From NCBI RefSeq assembly GCF_002943755.1, contig NZ_MQUB01000001.1:1414501-1478500 (forward strand): 64,000 bases of DNA. Reading direction: 5' to 3'. Position 1 is the stretch's first letter. Each line of letters begins with the position of its first letter. This document shows, in pieces, positions 1 through 8,022 of this stretch. The position numbers and the translations under genes were made by a program. The DNA comes from Aureitalea marina. GTDB taxonomy: Bacteria; Bacteroidota; Bacteroidia; Flavobacteriales; Flavobacteriaceae. The notes beneath the pieces were generated by a model, which searched no databases, was not told the DNA's origin, and saw only the letters and a program-made list of their open reading frames with translations.

Positions 1-252
1 GCGTCTGGAGGTGAACTCAAGATCCGGGGCATACAGGGAGGTACTGAAGGTCGACGGATTAGGCTCATAAATGATTCCGACGCCAAAATAAAATTCGAAG
101 AGGATAAAGCCGAGGCGACCGATGGGAATAAGCTCTACATTTATTCTTCGGAAACAGAAATGAACAGATACGGTTCTTGCTTGCTCATATATTCTACCGC
201 GATCTCCACCTCCGGCCATTGGAATATAGTACAAATGGAATCTACAGATTAA
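1..252 (+). CDS. C-terminal fragment of secreted tail-fibre-like repeat protein (5' end outside window)
   Basis: An open frame runs from the first base to TAA at 250-252, giving 83 residues of a protein that begins outside the window. It carries the motif GIQGGTEGRR followed by a polar beta-rich stretch and ends with SGHWNIVQMESTD. The same order (GGTxGRxI, hydrophobic strand, terminal aromatic W) appears in the two genes that follow, so this is the first visible member of a tandem family. The module resembles the distal ends of phage tail-fibre and receptor-binding proteins, by family knowledge only. Exact function is unknown; a secreted or surface fibre is my inference from the paralogues' signal peptides. 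Confidence 0.7.
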   Translation, partial: ASGGELKIRGIQGGTEGRRIRLINDSDAKIKFEEDKAEATDGNKLYIYSSETEMNRYGSCLLIYSTAISTSGHWNIVQMESTD

Positions 253-475
253 ATAGATCTGCACCCTGTAGCCATTTTTAGATTTGCAAGTTGTATTCCT
301 TTTATTATTGGGACCAAATCTTCTCCAACAAAACAGGGATGGTAAAAAGTAGTTACTTTTCCTACAAACCGCGGTATGTTTTCGTCTTTTTTTACACTTT
401 AACGGATAAGTTATAACTCAAGAGATAATTCCCTTAAATTGCTATAAATAAAGCAGTTGGGAAATGAAATAATTT

Positions 476-1087
476 ATGCTTTTGGCCGTAATCGGCCTCC
501 TCTCGCTGGGTGGTACCGCCCAAGTAGGAATTAACACTACAGATCCTCAAAGAGACCTTGATGTGAATGGTAAATTAATGGTAAGAGACCTTCGCAGGAC
601 CAGCTCAGGTTTGACAGGTGTAAAAGCCCTTTTTACCGAAGCCGACGGTACCGTGGTAGGCGCCGAATTACCTTCTGAGATCAATATTACAGATGGGGGC
701 GGGCTTGAGATAAATGTGAACTCAGGCGGAGCCAAGATGTATCCCATTGGGCGCGTAACCGTGTCAACCCCCAATGCTGCTAATGACACTTTTGATGACT
801 TTGATCTCGAATTGGGCTCTACTAATGAAGATGCCGTGGTGTTTATACTGGATGGTGCTACACGCAATTTCTCCATTACGGGTATTGACGGAGGTACAGA
901 CGGTAGGCACATTATTATTGTGAATACGACAAGTCATCAAATGAACATAAGTAACCAAGACGGTGATTCGCAGGCGGCTAACCGCATAATCGTTCTGGGT
1001 GATGATAGAACCACACAAGAGGGATCGATGGAGTTTGTTTATGATAGTCTCGCCGGTCGCTGGTATCTTATAAGTGTGGAGAATTAG
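476..1087 (+). CDS. Secreted protein with GINTTDPQ module and tail-fibre-like C-terminus (signal peptide start damaged)
   Basis: The 203-residue protein has a hydrophobic leader ending GGTAQ, then VGINTTDPQ at about residues 17-25 and DVNGKL, a module common at the N-terminus of flavobacterial secreted fibre proteins. From about residue 136 comes GIDGGTDGRH and a final RWYLISVEN, matching its neighbours. The leader has no positive charge, which is abnormal. Upstream and in the same frame lie ATG (464), AAA, TAA (470-472), TTT, then this ATG. If the TAA were a sense codon such as AAA, the leader would become MKKFMLLAVIGLL, a normal signal peptide. The gene is therefore either a start-damaged allele or carries a single-base error. 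Second of three tandem paralogues; function unknown. Confidence 0.75.
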   Translation: MLLAVIGLLSLGGTAQVGINTTDPQRDLDVNGKLMVRDLRRTSSGLTGVKALFTEADGTVVGAELPSEINITDGGGLEINVNSGGAKMYPIGRVTVSTPNAANDTFDDFDLELGSTNEDAVVFILDGATRNFSITGIDGGTDGRHIIIVNTTSHQMNISNQDGDSQAANRIIVLGDDRTTQEGSMEFVYDSLAGRWYLISVEN

Positions 1088-1197
1088 GACCTTACTTCTT
1101 TCCTGTTCCATCTTTTACCAAAAATCTTTACAGTGAGAAGTCTTCTCATCTAAGCTGAATTGCAATTCGTCTACACTTAATTACTCTTTAGCGACAA

Positions 1198-1231
1198 TTG
1201 AGCACCCCCGTTCTTGTCCATCTTAATTTTG
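1198..1231 (+). promoter_or_regulatory. Bacteroidetes-type promoter, TTG (1198-1200) and TAATTTTG (1224-1231)
   Basis: TAATTTTG fits the TAnnTTTG -7 box and a TTG lies 23 bases upstream, longer than the usual spacing of about 19. Transcription would begin near 1237, downstream of the in-frame GTG-like codons at 1198, so it favours translation from ATG 1294. Confidence 0.5.
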
Positions 1232-1293
1232 TACTGTATCTAAAAGTAGAGTCATTTCTGCTCGAGAGAGCTGAAAAAGAAAGCAGGAACAGC

Positions 1294-1965
1294 ATGAAAA
1301 AAATCAACTTAATAAGCTTGTCGCTAATAATGAGTTCCTTTACTGCACTAGCTCAAGTCGGAATTAATACGACTGACCCTCAAAGGACACTTGATGTCAA
1401 TGGTAAACTTCGTGTAAGAGATCTGGATCCAACCGGAGCCGGTTTTTCCGGAGGACGCTTTCTATACCAAGAAGCCGACGGAACAGTAGTTGGAGTTGGT
1501 GGTGGTAGCGATATCAGTATTGATAGCGGTGGAGACATTAATATCACCAATAGCGGAGGCGGCGGAAGCACCACATTCGTTGTGAGAGCAATCGATCTTG
1601 GTGGTGTGAGCGGCGATGTAGACGATTTGGATCTCGACCTAGATGGAGCAAATGCAGATGTGAATATGTTTATCCTACAAAATTCCAGTAATGATATAGA
1701 TCTAACGGGAATTCAAGGAGGTACAGAAGGTAGGCACATCATTATATTGAACGATACCGATGACGATATTGATATCGAGTTCAATGACAACGGTTCGAGT
1801 TTAGGAAATCGAATACTCCGATTTATAGAGCACGATAAACTACGAAAAAATAACAGTTCCGGCAGAACCCGGGATGGACAAGGATCGGTCTCGCTGGTAT
1901 ACACAACTGAGGTAACGGGTTCAGGCCGTTGGATCGCTTACCAAATGGATCGCGGAGACGACTAG
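1294..1965 (+). CDS. Secreted protein with GINTTDPQ module and tail-fibre-like C-terminus
   Basis: The 223-residue product starts at ATG 1294 because this gives a textbook signal peptide (MKKINLISLSLIMSSFTALA, cleavage near AQ); an earlier in-frame start at 1198 would bury the leader behind 32 extra residues. VGINTTDPQ and DVNGKLRVRDL follow the cleavage site, then a Gly/Ser/Asp-rich linker, then GIQGGTEGRHIIILND and a terminal RWIAYQMDRGDD. It is the third and best-preserved of three tandem paralogues. By resemblance to phage fibre ends it may form a trimeric beta structure on the surface; this is inference. A strong terminator follows at about 2006. Confidence 0.8.
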   Translation: MKKINLISLSLIMSSFTALAQVGINTTDPQRTLDVNGKLRVRDLDPTGAGFSGGRFLYQEADGTVVGVGGGSDISIDSGGDINITNSGGGGSTTFVVRAIDLGGVSGDVDDLDLDLDGANADVNMFILQNSSNDIDLTGIQGGTEGRHIIILNDTDDDIDIEFNDNGSSLGNRILRFIEHDKLRKNNSSGRTRDGQGSVSLVYTTEVTGSGRWIAYQMDRGDD

Positions 1966-1997
1966 TCGCTTAAAAATATATTGCCTAATACAGCAAC

Positions 1998-2030
1998 GAA
2001 AAAAAGGGACCGATTCGGTCCCTTTTTTTT
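1998..2030. terminator. Bidirectional rho-independent terminator
   Basis: Stem GGGACCG/CGGTCCC (2006-2012 with 2016-2022) is flanked by an A run on the left and T8 on the right, so it can stop both the fibre gene and the converging carB. Confidence 0.9.
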
Positions 2031-2045
2031 CACTTCATTGGAGTC

Positions 2046-4898
2046 TTATTTACTCAAGTACATTTTTCTTCTGGAATAGAGTTCGTAGAATTCATCATCT
2101 CTTAATCCGTCTATAAAGAGTATGCTCTCTCCCGTACTCTTCATTTCCGGCCCTAATTGCTTGTTCACATTCGGGAACTTATTGAAACTGAAGACCGGCT
2201 GCTTGATGGCATAGCCTTCCAGCTCAGGGTTGAAGTCAAAGTCTGTGACCTTGTTCTCCCCTAGCATCACCTTGGTAGCGTAATTTACGTATGGCTCTCC
2301 ATAGGCCTTGGCGATAAAAGGTACCGTCCGAGAGGCTCTCGGGTTGGCCTCAATGATGTACACCTTGTCATCCTTGATGGCAAACTGAATGTTGATCAGG
2401 CCAACCGTATTCAGGGCCAGTGCAATCTTCTTAGTGTGATCCTTGATCTGCTGCATCACAAATTCTCCCAGGTTAAATGGAGGCAGTGTTGCGTTGGAAT
2501 CTCCGGAATGGATACCACAAGGCTCAATGTGCTCCATGATACCGATGATATAGACATTCTCTCCATCGCAGATGGCATCTGCCTCGGCTTCAATGGCACC
2601 ATCTAGGTAATGGTCTAGCAGGAGTTTATTGTTTGGGATCTTTCTGAGCAGATCCACCACGTGGGCTTCCAGTTCCTTCTTGTTGATCACGATCTTCATC
2701 CCCTGCCCTCCTAATACGTAGGATGGACGGATCAGTAATGGGAAATCCAGTTGATCGGCCAGGGCTAGAGCCTCGTCCGTGGTTTCGGCAGTTCCGAACT
2801 CCGGGTAAGGAATATTGTTGTCCTTTAGAAGGGTTGAGAAGCTACCTCTATCCTCTGCCAGATCAAGTGACTGGAACGACGTTCCCATGATCTTGATTCC
2901 GTAACGATCTAGTTTCTCGGCCAGTTTCAAAGCAGTTTGCCCTCCCAACTGAACGATGACACCTTCTGGTTTTTCGTGGCGGATAATATCGTAAATGTGC
3001 TCCCAGAAAACAGGCTCGAAATAAAGTTTGTCGGCCACATCAAAATCTGTGGATACTGTTTCTGGATTACAGTTGATCATAATGGTCTCATAACCCACTT
3101 CCGAAGCGGCTAACACCCCGTGTACACAACAGTAATCAAACTCGATCCCCTGCCCGATCCGGTTTGGGCCAGATCCAAGAACAATGATCTTTTTCCGATC
3201 TGTCACCTCACTGTCGTTTTCCGAATAGCGTTCCCCGTCTGCTGTTTCCACCTCGCTTTCGAAGGTCGAATAGTAGTACGGTGTCTCGGCACGGAACTCG
3301 GCCGCACAGGTATCTACCAATTTGTAGACCCGTTGAATCTTCATTTCTTCCCGCAACTTGTATACCTGACTCTCCAGGCACTCCAGCATGTGGGCTATCT
3401 GTCGATCTCCATACCCTTTCTGCTTGGCTTCCAAAAGCAACTCGCGAGGTAAGGTTTCAATATTGTACTGTGAGATCTCCTTCTCCAACATGAATAATTC
3501 CTCATACTGTCTGAGGAACCACATATCGATTTTAGTGATCTCGTGGATACGACTCAGTGGAATTCCGATCTGAATGGCGTCGTAGATTACAAAAACCCTA
3601 TCCCAGCTCGCGTATTGCAATTTCTCCAGGATCTGCTCGTAGTCGGTGTATCCCTTACCATCGGCTCCCAGGCCATTTCGTTTGATTTCCAGGGACTGAG
3701 TGGCCTTGTGAAGTGCTTCCTGGAAGGAACGCCCAATTCCCATCACCTCTCCCACAGATTTCATCTGTAGTCCCAGTGTACGCTCAGAACCTTCAAACTT
3801 GTCGAAGTTCCAGCGTGGTATCTTAACGATCACATAGTCCAAGGTGGGCTCGAAAAGGGCCGAGGTGGATTTGGTGATCTGATTCTCTAATTCGTCCAAG
3901 GTATAACCGATGGCCAGTTTAGAGGCTATCTTGGCAATTGGATATCCGGTTGCCTTGGACGCCAGGGCCGATGATCGGCTCACCCGCGGGTTGATCTCGA
4001 TGGCAATGATATCTTCTTTCTCGTCCGGACTTACGGCGAACTGTACATTACATCCTCCGGCAAAGTCTCCTATACTTCGCATCATGTGGATGGCCATATC
4101 CCGCATCCGCTGGTAGGCCGTATCACTGAGGGTCATGGCTGGGGCAACGGTAATGGAGTCTCCGGTGTGGATCCCCATGGGGTCCATGTTCTCGATGGTA
4201 CAGATAATGACCACATTGTCATTCTTGTCCCGAAGTAACTCCAACTCGTATTCTTTCCATCCCAAAAGCGCCTTGTCTATCAATACCTCGTGGATCGGAG
4301 ATGCTTCCAGACCTCGGGTAAGCAGTGTCTGGAATTGGTCCTCGGTATGTACGAAAGATGCTCCTGTTCCTCCCAGGGTAAAGGATGGACGGATAACCAG
4401 TGGGAATCCGAATTCCTGGGCGATCTCTTTCCCGGTCAGGTACGAGTTGGCGATCTTGGCCGGTGCTACCGGAATGCCGATCTCCAGCATCAGGGCCTTA
4501 AACTGGTCCCTGTCTTCAGTGATGTTGATGGCATCGATATCCACTCCAATGATCTCCACATCAAAATCCTCCCAAATACCCTTTTCGTCGGCCTCTATGC
4601 AGAGATTCAATGCGGTTTGCCCTCCCATGGTTGGCAATACGGCATCGATCTGAGGGTGTTCCTTCAGTATCTTGACAATGGACTTGGTGTTCAATGGCAA
4701 CAGGTAGACGTGATCGGCCATGGAAGGATCGGTCATGATGGTCGCCGGATTGGAATTGATCAGGATGGTCTCAATACCATCCTCCCGAAGTGAGCGAAGC
4801 GACTGCGATCCCGAATAGTCAAATTCACAGGCCTGACCAATGATGATAGGACCTGAGCCAATAATTAGAATGGATTTTAGATCGTTGTTTTTCGGCAT
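2046..4898 (-). CDS. carB: Carbamoyl-phosphate synthase large subunit, lacking the C-terminal allosteric domain
   Basis: The 950-residue protein makes carbamoyl phosphate from glutamine-derived ammonia, bicarbonate and two ATP for pyrimidine and arginine synthesis. Two homologous halves are visible: each begins with a conserved SGPxxIGQ segment (near residue 15 and near residue 575), followed by an ATP-grasp domain with RPS(F/Y)xLGG motifs and an EINPR or EANPR metal-binding motif. The protein ends shortly after the second ATP-grasp half, at LYSRRKMYLSK. Enteric CarB is about 1,070 residues because of an extra methylglyoxal-synthase-like domain that binds UMP and ornithine; that domain is absent here, as is usual in this group. 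carA is not adjacent. The gene lies downstream of rpmH behind a terminator. Confidence 0.97.
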   Translation of the reverse strand: MPKNNDLKSILIIGSGPIIIGQACEFDYSGSQSLRSLREDGIETILINSNPATIMTDPSMADHVYLLPLNTKSIVKILKEHPQIDAVLPTMGGQTALNLCIEADEKGIWEDFDVEIIGVDIDAINITEDRDQFKALMLEIGIPVAPAKIANSYLTGKEIAQEFGFPLVIRPSFTLGGTGASFVHTEDQFQTLLTRGLEASPIHEVLIDKALLGWKEYELELLRDKNDNVVIICTIENMDPMGIHTGDSITVAPAMTLSDTAYQRMRDMAIHMMRSIGDFAGGCNVQFAVSPDEKEDIIAIEINPRVSRSSALASKATGYPIAKIASKLAIGYTLDELENQITKSTSALFEPTLDYVIVKIPRWNFDKFEGSERTLGLQMKSVGEVMGIGRSFQEALHKATQSLEIKRNGLGADGKGYTDYEQILEKLQYASWDRVFVIYDAIQIGIPLSRIHEITKIDMWFLRQYEELFMLEKEISQYNIETLPRELLLEAKQKGYGDRQIAHMLECLESQVYKLREEMKIQRVYKLVDTCAAEFRAETPYYYSTFESEVETADGERYSENDSEVTDRKKIIVLGSGPNRIGQGIEFDYCCVHGVLAASEVGYETIMINCNPETVSTDFDVADKLYFEPVFWEHIYDIIRHEKPEGVIVQLGGQTALKLAEKLDRYGIKIMGTSFQSLDLAEDRGSFSTLLKDNNIPYPEFGTAETTDEALALADQLDFPLLIRPSYVLGGQGMKIVINKKELEAHVVDLLRKIPNNKLLLDHYLDGAIEAEADAICDGENVYIIGIMEHIEPCGIHSGDSNATLPPFNLGEFVMQQIKDHTKKIALALNTVGLINIQFAIKDDKVYIIEANPRASRTVPFIAKAYGEPYVNYATKVMLGENKVTDFDFNPELEGYAIKQPVFSFNKFPNVNKQLGPEMKSTGESILFIDGLRDDEFYELYSRRKMYLSK

Positions 4899-4945
4899 GA
4901 GGATTTTTCTTTTTTAGCGCATTAAAAATAGGGCCATCAAGGCAT

Positions 4946-4980
4946 AAAAAAAAGGTGTTGCTCTTAAAAACAACACCTTT
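4946..4980 (-). terminator. Terminator of rpmH
   Basis: Stem AAAGGTGTTG/CAACACCTTT (4951-4960 with 4971-4980), with an A run at 4946-4953 that reads as the T tract on the minus strand. It separates rpmH from carB. Confidence 0.85.
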
Positions 4981-5000
4981 TTATGTATCAGTTATCAACA

Positions 5001-5159
5001 TTATTTCTTGTGGCGGAGCTCAGAAGATACGGACAATTTCTTTCGACCTTTCGCGCGACGCGAAGCCAACACTTTTCTTCCGTTTACAGAAGCCATACGC
5101 TCCCGGAAACCGTGTTTATTTCTTCTCTTTCTCTTAGAGGGTTGGAATGTCCTTTTCAT
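5001..5159 (-). CDS. rpmH: 50S ribosomal protein L34
   Basis: The frame on the minus strand from ATG (5157-5159) to TAA (5001-5003) encodes 52 residues beginning [20 protein letters not shown] and continuing [20 protein letters not shown], which is unmistakably L34. The protein is a small, Arg/Lys-rich component of the large ribosomal subunit bound to 23S rRNA. The length is normal for the group (about 52). It has its own strong promoter (TTG-N19-TATATTTG, about 70 bases upstream) and its own terminator, so it is expressed as a single-gene unit rather than with rnpA. Its product is short enough to be missed by length-filtered gene finding. Confidence 0.97.
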   Translation of the reverse strand: MKRTFQPSKRKRRNKHGFRERMASVNGRKVLASRRAKGRKKLSVSSELRHKK

Positions 5160-5226
5160 TTTACTCTAACTAAATCTTCTGAATAATCGTTCGTTAACTC
5201 GACGGACCTTTTCTAAAAGTCGGGTG

Positions 5227-5256
5227 CAAATATACGACCATTTTTTACTTAGACAA
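5227..5256 (-). promoter_or_regulatory. rpmH promoter, TTG-N19-TATATTTG
   Basis: On the minus strand TTG (5254-5256) and TATATTTG (5227-5234) are 19 bases apart, a perfect fit to the Bacteroidetes -33/-7 arrangement. The predicted leader is about 60 nt. Confidence 0.75.
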
Positions 5257-5290
5257 GCAGCTTGAGCAAATTATTTCGGGTAGATTTTCA

Positions 5291-5298
5291 TAACTTTG
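5291..5298 (+). promoter_or_regulatory. -7 box TAACTTTG for the gene at 5320
   Basis: TAACTTTG matches TAnnTTTG; no good -33 TTG at the expected distance. It would start transcription about 15 bases before ATG 5320, divergent from rpmH. Confidence 0.5.
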
Positions 5299-5319
5299 CT
5301 CCCCGCTTAACGCAGCATT

Positions 5320-5889
5320 ATGTTCAACAAAAATATAAAACTTGTCCTTGCCATTCTGTCTATCGCCCTGGCAGTTTGGCAATTTGTGGAATCCGAGATT
5401 GGAAATGGGATCATGTTTATCCTACTAGCCGGAATGTTTGTTCTTCTTTACTTCAAGAATGAAATGATACTGCTGGCTTTCCTAAGACTCAGAAAACAAG
5501 ATTTCGAAGGAGCCAAAAAATGGTTGGACAAAATTCCAAACCCTGAACAATGCCTGGTTAGAAAGCAACAAGGTTACTACTTCTACCTAAACGGGCTTAT
5601 GGTCTCTCAGACCAATATGAACGAGGCAGAAAAACTCTTCAAAAAAGCCGTTAACCTGGGACTCTCGATGAGTGCGGATATGGCTATGGCTAAATTGAAC
5701 CTGGCAGGGATAGCAATGAGCAAGAACCGCAAGCGGGAGGCTCAGACCTTACTCAGCGAGGCTAAAAAGCTAGACAAGCACAATATGTTGACGGAACAGA
5801 TCAAAATGATGCAACAACAAATGAAGCGAGCCAATATGCCGCGACAGCAATTTGGTCAACCTCATCACCGTAGCAAGCGCATGCGCTAG
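5320..5889 (+). CDS. Small membrane-anchored TPR-like protein (DUF2892-like N-terminus)
   Basis: The 189-residue protein has two hydrophobic segments (about residues 7-22 and 28-44), then a soluble helical part. Residues from about 75 to 155 contain helix-turn-helix repeats with TPR character (YFYLNGLMVSQTNMNEAEKLFKKAVNLG, described here by its key AEKLF and A-x-LNLAGIA elements), and the tail is very basic (HHRSKRMR). The N-terminus resembles the DUF2892 membrane family. A role as an inner-membrane scaffold is plausible but not shown. It converges on the TauE/SafE gene with a 2-base gap; its stop codon overlaps a perfect 12-base palindrome at 5876-5887. Confidence 0.7.
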   Translation: MFNKNIKLVLAILSIALAVWQFVESEIGNGIMFILLAGMFVLLYFKNEMILLAFLRLRKQDFEGAKKWLDKIPNPEQCLVRKQQGYYFYLNGLMVSQTNMNEAEKLFKKAVNLGLSMSADMAMAKLNLAGIAMSKNRKREAQTLLSEAKKLDKHNMLTEQIKMMQQQMKRANMPRQQFGQPHHRSKRMR

Positions 5890-5891
5890 GC

Positions 5892-6263
5892 TTATTTCCC
5901 AAAGAACAACTTAACCGCTGCGATCAGTAGCACAAAAGCGAAGATCTTCTTCAATAGGGTTTGGTCCAGCTTGATGGCTAATTTAGACCCCAACCATCCA
6001 CCAACGACGAAACAAAGTGCAATGATCAGGGCGTACTTCCAATTGATCAAATGCCCTGCCTGGTGGTAGTTGTAAGCAGCAATAAAAGTGACCGGGACGG
6101 CCAAAACTGCCAAACTCATTCCCTGGGCCTGATGCTGGTTAAAACCTAGTAATAGTATCATCAGTGGGATCATGACTACACCACCACCAACACCCATAAA
6201 CCCACTGAACATCCCAGCAAGTAACCCGATCAGGATGAGTGAGATCAGTATCGTTAAATTCAT
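5892..6263 (-). CDS. TauE/SafE-family permease, half-size
   Basis: The 123-residue protein has about four transmembrane helices and the signature GMFSGFMGVGGGVVMIP near its start, the glycine-rich motif of the TauE/SafE (TSUP) family of sulfonate/sulfite-type exporters, and GGWLGSKLA in the second half. Full members are about 250 residues with two such repeats, so this is a single repeat that would have to dimerise. I place the start at ATG 6263; a TTG two codons upstream (6269) abuts the stop of the preceding transglycosylase gene, so translation is probably coupled. A separate full-length family member lies at 57901-58652. The substrate is unknown. Confidence 0.8.
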   Translation of the reverse strand: MNLTILISLILIGLLAGMFSGFMGVGGGVVMIPLMILLLGFNQHQAQGMSLAVLAVPVTFIAAYNYHQAGHLINWKYALIIALCFVVGGWLGSKLAIKLDQTLLKKIFAFVLLIAAVKLFFGK

Positions 6264-6269
6264 AGTCAA

Positions 6270-7199
6270 TTATTTACCCGTGCTATAATACCCTTTTTCC
6301 GGTATCTCGATATAATATTCCTTTCCCGATGCATTCTTCAGGTAGGTTTCACGCAGCCAGGGATTGTGAATCTTCAGGATCTTATAATTGATATCAAACC
6401 TACGGGCAAAGGCGGCAAAATCAGTGACTGGGGTATCTACTTTGACCTTGTAGGTCGGCACAGCCCTGTAAAGGTCCTTGTCCCTGTAATTGAAACCATA
6501 CTTGACCGGGTTGGACAGGATCTCTTTTAGTGCCAGAATTCGGAATACATAGCGACTGGTCTCATCGTTGAGCAGCAGGTCGTAATAATCTGAGGCATCT
6601 TGTCGCTCCATTTGTCTGGAAACACCAGCATTACCTGCATTGTAAGCTGCTGCGGCCAGTGTCCAGGTTCCAAAACGCTCCTTAGACTTTTTCAAATACT
6701 CAGCTGCAACCTTGGTAGAAAGCTCCAGGTTATAGCGTTCGTCTACATAAGAATTGATCTCCAGACCGTATTCCCTTCCCGTAGTTTTCATAAAATGCCA
6801 GAATCCCGCTGCACCTGCAGGAGAAACATTATTCTGTAAGGCACTTTCTGCAACAGCAAGATATTTGAAATCGTCAGGGATGCCGTATTTCTCCAATAGC
6901 GGCTCGATAATTGGAAAGTATTTATTGGCTCGTTTAACCAGTAACAGACCATTGGATTGCCAGTAGGTATTCACCAGTAGTTCCCGGTCCATACGCTCGC
7001 GGATGTCAGGATTGTCTAGCGGGACTGCCTCTCCGGCAAAATCCATCTTCTCCGGCAGTGGTAAGGCGTAGACGTTGTAGTCGTTTACGATCTTCTTTTC
7101 CAAAGTCTCATCAGTCGGGGGCTCTTGCACGGCATTTACAAACAACCAGACCGCCCCCAGTACAGCTGCCATCATGCCCAATTTCGATAAGGGGTTCAT
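6270..7199 (-). CDS. Membrane-bound lytic murein transglycosylase (SLT domain, MltD-like)
   Basis: The 309-residue protein has an N-terminal hydrophobic anchor (about residues 8-23) and a goose-lysozyme-like SLT domain from about residue 95 to 220. The motif AVAESALQNNVSPAGAAGFW carries the catalytic glutamate (about residue 118), and AAAAYNAG is the conserved substrate-cleft motif. It cleaves peptidoglycan glycan strands in the periplasm with formation of 1,6-anhydro ends. The C-terminal 70 residues (LKIHNPWLRE...) resemble the linker that precedes LysM repeats in MltD, but no full LysM is present. It is followed directly by the TauE/SafE gene. Confidence 0.9.
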   Translation of the reverse strand: MNPLSKLGMMAAVLGAVWLFVNAVQEPPTDETLEKKIVNDYNVYALPLPEKMDFAGEAVPLDNPDIRERMDRELLVNTYWQSNGLLLVKRANKYFPIIEPLLEKYGIPDDFKYLAVAESALQNNVSPAGAAGFWHFMKTTGREYGLEINSYVDERYNLELSTKVAAEYLKKSKERFGTWTLAAAAYNAGNAGVSRQMERQDASDYYDLLLNDETSRYVFRILALKEILSNPVKYGFNYRDKDLYRAVPTYKVKVDTPVTDFAAFARRFDINYKILKIHNPWLRETYLKNASGKEYYIEIPEKGYYSTGK

Positions 7200-7262
7200 A
7201 CGAATAGAATTTGAGATATAAAGATAGCGAATATCGTGCCGACAAACGGGAGCTTAAGACCA

Positions 7263-7940
7263 CTAGTTTTCAACGATATCGCGTATCATGTTAGAGACCA
7301 CCCTACCCTTGTTGATGATCATAACGTGAGTGCCATTCTCAACTGTTCGTACACCATCAATATTCTCAATTGGAAAGATCAGGTCGTGGTCACCGTGAAT
7401 ATGCACTACGGAAGGATCAGCCACGGTTCGCTTCCAACAGACCATATTGCGGATGGCCCAGTCTAGATAATACCGATTTCGGACCGACAAATACTCCTGA
7501 TAAATGGCCAACCTTTTTTTGGTCCTGGGTCCTATGGCGAACTTTTTCAGATCCTTTGCACTGAGGACCGCCCGAGTGGGAATTAAGTAATAAGCACGTG
7601 TCATTCTAGCATAGTGTAAACGCCTGGGCATTTCTTGCCTGGTCTTAACACTGGAAATGATGATTAGTTTTCTGAGTTGGAGATAGCGGCTCATTTCCTG
7701 AGCCACCACACCGCCGAATGATACTCCTACAAGGACAGCATTCTCATGCTGGACTCGATTGGCCATGCGCTCCGCATACTCACTAAGTTTTTCTCGCTTG
7801 CCCGGGATCAGCCAGTCCAGAACGAACCACTGATAGGTATCCTCAGGTAATCGGATATTGCGGAAGATCTCCTCTCCGGCCGCAAGTCCAGGAACAAAAT
7901 AAACCGGGATCTTATCCGGCTGGTCGTAAGCCTTTAACAC
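7263..7940 (-). CDS. Alpha/beta-hydrolase family protein
   Basis: The 225-residue protein starts at GTG 7940; no other start precedes the first conserved strand. It shows the alpha/beta-hydrolase pattern: VYFVPGLAAG (oxyanion loop) at about 13-22, the nucleophile elbow GVSFGG with Ser74, HIHGDHDLIFP carrying the probable acid, and GTHVMI with the probable catalytic histidine. The substrate cannot be inferred. No signal peptide, so cytoplasmic. It is transcribed toward the transglycosylase gene with a 63-base gap and could be co-transcribed with it. Confidence 0.82.
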   Translation of the reverse strand: MLKAYDQPDKIPVYFVPGLAAGEEIFRNIRLPEDTYQWFVLDWLIPGKREKLSEYAERMANRVQHENAVLVGVSFGGVVAQEMSRYLQLRKLIIISSVKTRQEMPRRLHYARMTRAYYLIPTRAVLSAKDLKKFAIGPRTKKRLAIYQEYLSVRNRYYLDWAIRNMVCWKRTVADPSVVHIHGDHDLIFPIENIDGVRTVENGTHVMIINKGRVVSNMIRDIVEN

Positions 7941-7971
7941 TCTGTTATGTAGCTAAGCGGTTAAAAAAACG

Positions 7972-7979
7972 TACCTTTG
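7972..7979 (+). promoter_or_regulatory. -7 box TACCTTTG upstream of pirin gene
   Basis: Exact TAnnTTTG match, about 43 bases before ATG 8023; no clear -33 element. Confidence 0.5.
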
Positions 7980-8022
7980 CGGCATAAATATAGGACTATC
8001 TGGTCGTATAGAAAGTATCCTG

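Noticed and set aside
5876-5887. Perfect palindrome AGCGCATGCGCT at the end of the DUF2892-like gene
   Set aside because: Coding sequence with overlapping stop; no T tract follows, so not a terminator, and no other evidence of regulation.
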